In this document: in pieces, positions 61,661-64,000 of the stretch
Layout: the number at the start of each line of letters is the position of its first letter
How positions within the stretch are numbered: position 1 is the first letter of the stretch
Translations under genes and position numbers: made by a program
The notes under the pieces: model-generated
Told to the model about the DNA's origin: nothing
What the model saw: the letters and a program-made list of their open reading frames with translations, nothing else
Database searches by the model: none
Source of the DNA: an uncultured Phocaeicola sp.
Lineage (GTDB): Bacteria; Bacteroidota; Bacteroidia; Bacteroidales; Bacteroidaceae
Direction of reading: 5' to 3'
NCBI GenBank assembly: GCA_944321335.1
Contig: CALUKX010000004.1
Location: 1 to 64,000, forward strand
Length of the DNA: 64,000 nt

Positions 61661-61842
61661 GCGGAGGTTTTGAAATCTTAGAGTTCTCTTCTCATCCAAA
61701 CGGCCAAGACCGGTTTTAAGACGTCACTACATCCAAATCCAGTCGTTTTTATTTCCTATGCTAGAAAGTTATCATCCGAAATCAGAAAGCCAAAACAAAT
61801 AGCCACATCTTTATAACACATTGATTTGATGTAATAAAAACA

Positions 61843-61890
61843 AGTAACAACTTTGTTAGTAACAAGTTTATTACTAACAAAGTTATTACT
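61843..61890. repeat. 20-bp inverted repeat with 8-bp loop
   Basis: Arms 61843-61862 and 61871-61890 are complementary at 19 of 20 positions (core AACTTTGTTAGTAA). The right arm contains TAACTTTG on the minus strand, a -7-like box. It lies 90 bp beyond the DHHW gene end, so it may be its terminator or a protein-binding dyad. Confidence 0.6.
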
Positions 61891-61979
61891 AAGTATCCGA
61901 AAGAAACAAACCAAAGTAAAATAATTTCCAATCGGCGAACTGACAGTCAAGTTCCGCAATAATCAGCAAGATTCAAACG

Positions 61980-63512
61980 TCAAAGGGAATGTGGCGGAGC
62001 TACTGCTCCGCTGTCCGCTTTTTCCTCCGGAATGGACGATTCCGGAAGAAGTTCCGCATCCTGTGTATGCTTATCGGAAACCGAATCAGACGGTGCGACT
62101 GCATCATGCGGAGCACCGACCACCGGTTCCACAACCTGTGCCGCAGAATCTTTTTCCTCTGGAGCTGTGCGAGGAGCAAAATTACCACCCTTCTGGTTCA
62201 GGAAACGGACAAATCTCCTGCAGATTGACGGAGAATAGGCATTAAATATATTGTGTGCAAACAAAATATCTGTAATCTTGTTCTCCCTTACATACTCCTG
62301 CATATTCTTCGTGAAATAGCGGAAATCCACAACGTGAACCTCTTCGAAAGAATAGAAAAGATAACCGGGCAAGGCATTGCCGAAACTGTCCTTCAGAATC
62401 AATACACGGCGCTTGTTTTTCGTATCGGTCACAACTTTCGTGATGCGTGTGTCGCCTCCCATGAATGTACAATAGGCACCACCGTTTCCGTCATTAAACT
62501 TATAGAAGAATATACCGGTATGAGGCTTGCCTTCGGCTACCACCTCGTAATCTTCATTAATCTCATAATCAATGTAAGTGGTAGTGTATTTCACATTCTG
62601 AGGCAGGTAATACACAAAATCTTCGGGATTGTCCTTGAGGGAAACGTCTTTTGAATAGCCGTACATGCTGCCTACATACCGATGTACTACCTGACGCTGA
62701 TAATCGGAAAGCGGACGGAACGGTACCTTTGCCACACGGGCGAATTCCTGTGCCGCATAAAACGCTCCCAACGGTGCCCAATGATGGTCGGTGCGCAGGT
62801 AAATATCTTCCTCGACATGCTGTCCAAGTACAGTATAAACATCGACGGCATGCACATCCTTATCCAGATGTTCATGAATGTTATTGATGATAGGACGCTC
62901 TCCGTTCGAACGACTTTTAGCCTTGTCGGGACAATAGAATTCTACGGCTGTCGGAATAACCATACAATATACGTTCACACCGGGTCCGAATACCTTTTTA
63001 TATTCATTGGCCGCTTCCGCATATTTCACCCCGCCGGTCGAACGTCCCTGGAATGCCATCAAAGCACGTGTCTTCTCACCTTTTCCCACCACGATAATAC
63101 CGGCATTGGCGATTTTTGCGTTCTCCGAAGCCGTAATGTTGTTCTTATACTCACCCACATTACGCTCATTCATCTCCAACTCTTCATCGGTAGGTTCTTC
63201 ATCCATAGGGGCATTGTCAGTAGGAGCATGAAACTTCACGTTATCCTCGGTCAGTGCGATACCCAAGGCTTCCTTCACTTCCATACTTACCGCCATAAAC
63301 TCATCCCGATACGGTTCGCTGTCGCTGAACCATGTATTGATGCTTTTGGTAAATTCCCCGCTTTTCAAATCCTCAACCTCAAACTCCGGGAATTTGGCCA
63401 GTTCGCGTTTTTCGAGCTGTGAATAGGTACTCCGCGAAAATGTATTGAAAACTATGACAAACGCGAAATAAACCACAGCTATGATGACTACATAAATAAG
63501 ATTATGCTTCAT
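61980..63512 (-). CDS. DHHW (AlgX/AlgJ-like) family protein
   Basis: 510 aa. One N-terminal membrane anchor (LIYVVIIAVVYFAFVIVFN). The DHHW domain resembles the SGNH-like O-acetyltransferases AlgX/AlgJ; the hallmark TDHHWAPLGAF is at about 253-263, with LILKDSFGNALPGYL (Ser of the SGNH set, about 375-389) further on. The last ~70 residues (APEEKDSAAQ...) are a Pro/Ala/Glu/Asp-rich tail not seen in typical members. Probable role: O-acetylation of a surface polysaccharide in the periplasm, in concert with an MBOAT protein outside the window. Operonic with the next DHHW gene (14-bp gap). Confidence 0.85.
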   Translation of the reverse strand: MKHNLIYVVIIAVVYFAFVIVFNTFSRSTYSQLEKRELAKFPEFEVEDLKSGEFTKSINTWFSDSEPYRDEFMAVSMEVKEALGIALTEDNVKFHAPTDNAPMDEEPTDEELEMNERNVGEYKNNITASENAKIANAGIIVVGKGEKTRALMAFQGRSTGGVKYAEAANEYKKVFGPGVNVYCMVIPTAVEFYCPDKAKSRSNGERPIINNIHEHLDKDVHAVDVYTVLGQHVEEDIYLRTDHHWAPLGAFYAAQEFARVAKVPFRPLSDYQRQVVHRYVGSMYGYSKDVSLKDNPEDFVYYLPQNVKYTTTYIDYEINEDYEVVAEGKPHTGIFFYKFNDGNGGAYCTFMGGDTRITKVVTDTKNKRRVLILKDSFGNALPGYLFYSFEEVHVVDFRYFTKNMQEYVRENKITDILFAHNIFNAYSPSICRRFVRFLNQKGGNFAPRTAPEEKDSAAQVVEPVVGAPHDAVAPSDSVSDKHTQDAELLPESSIPEEKADSGAVAPPHSL

Positions 63513-63526
63513 TCTATATCCTCTTT

Positions 63527-64000
63527 TTATTTATGAAGTAACTGAACATAGGCACGTGCAGTAGAAAGCATATAAGCGTGCAGTATGTTATTGGCAAAAA
63601 GTATATCCGTGATACCGTTCTCATGAATATAGTCCACTATATTTTTGGTGAAGTAACGGAAATCAACTACAAAGATATCCTCAAACGAATAGAAAAGATA
63701 ACCGGGCAGTGCATTGCCGAAACTATCTTTTATGATCATCAGCTTACGTCCGTTGTCGGCCATCGTCTTGACATGCGTGGTACGGACATCGCCGCCCATG
63801 AATGTGCAATAAGCCGCTTTACTGCCATCTTCATAACGGATGAAGAACGGACCTTCAAAGGGGTCGGTCAATCCGATGACATTCCGTCTTTTCCCCAGTT
63901 TATGTCCGACGTAAGTCGTTACATAGTTCGTGTCACGGGGAGTGTAATAAACAAAATCCTCGGGCGAGTTCTTCACTGCCACATCTCCCGAAAAACGATA
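63527..64000 (-). CDS. DHHW family protein, C-terminal part (cut by window edge)
   Basis: The frame continues beyond base 64000 (last visible residues YRFSGD), so only about 157 C-terminal residues are seen. They match the equivalent part of the preceding DHHW gene (NSPEDFVYYTPRDTNYVTTY, LMIIKDSFGNALPGYLFYSFE, the last containing the active-site Ser). No acidic tail. The TDHHW motif would be outside the window. The pair is a tandem duplication. Confidence 0.85.
   Translation of the reverse strand, partial: YRFSGDVAVKNSPEDFVYYTPRDTNYVTTYVGHKLGKRRNVIGLTDPFEGPFFIRYEDGSKAAYCTFMGGDVRTTHVKTMADNGRKLMIIKDSFGNALPGYLFYSFEDIFVVDFRYFTKNIVDYIHENGITDILFANNILHAYMLSTARAYVQLLHK

Noticed and set aside
61756..61959. 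67-aa minus-strand ORF
   Set aside because: Spans the 20-bp inverted repeat, no family match, low-complexity; chance ORF.
1..64000. Insertion sequences, integrases or prophage genes
   Set aside because: No transposase, integrase or phage structural gene, and no target-site-flanked element, was recognised anywhere in the window.

Overview
The window looks like a chromosomal segment of a gut Bacteroidales, most likely a Phocaeicola (Bacteroides) of the vulgatus/dorei type. Three things support this: promoters match the Bacteroides -33 TTTG / -7 TAnnTTTG consensus rather than -35/-10, there are many Bacteroidetes-specific families (DUF4493, PCMD, DUF5683, DUF2027-Smr, GldB, DHHW, DUF4861), and the housekeeping gene order surE-lpxB / parA-parB-DUF5683-mltD-rsh is typical of the phylum. 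No sequence search was possible, so the species is inferred.

Left part (1-5.8 kb). Two tandem minus-strand promoters and a leader at the left edge probably drive an rRNA operon lying just outside. Next comes a compact plus-strand operon of a steroid 5-alpha-reductase homologue, an Old Yellow Enzyme and a short-chain dehydrogenase, matching the composition of the bile-acid/steroid A-ring reduction cluster of gut Bacteroidales. It converges on a SatD-like/DUF3307 pair whose promoter has four 22-bp palindromes, spaced every 29 bp, directly behind it.

Accessory block (5.9-16.4 kb). Seven minus-strand genes encode surface lipoproteins (DUF4493 and PCMD domains) and one beta-barrel, with a divergent AraC-type regulator. 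Five of the six lipoproteins carry an Ser-Arg-Ala/Ser site 27-37 residues after the lipidated Cys, which recalls type V pilin maturation. This is the best candidate for a poorly described system.

Core block (16.4-45.5 kb). DUF2027-Smr protein, queA, small OMP genes, a metallophosphoesterase, a promoter-leader-28 aa ORF-terminator unit not covered by normal gene calling, two identical tRNA-Gln genes, rsfS-ftsH-cdsA, surE-lpxB, parAB-DUF5683-mltD, a bifunctional RelA/SpoT homologue, a MerR-M23 pair, alaS, a DPP-IV, lipA, a membrane-protein gene split by an in-frame TAG, an RsmI-family methyltransferase, GldB and fabI.

Right part (45.5-64 kb). A pectin-type group (GH28, DUF4861 protein, GH43) behind a structured leader, a ROK glucokinase, a MacB/MacA/TolC-type export operon, mannonate dehydratase with an SDR (hexuronate catabolism) and a divergent AraC regulator, a DUF6078 gene, a repeat-bearing intergenic region, and two tandem DHHW (AlgX/AlgJ-like O-acetylation) proteins, the second cut by the window edge.
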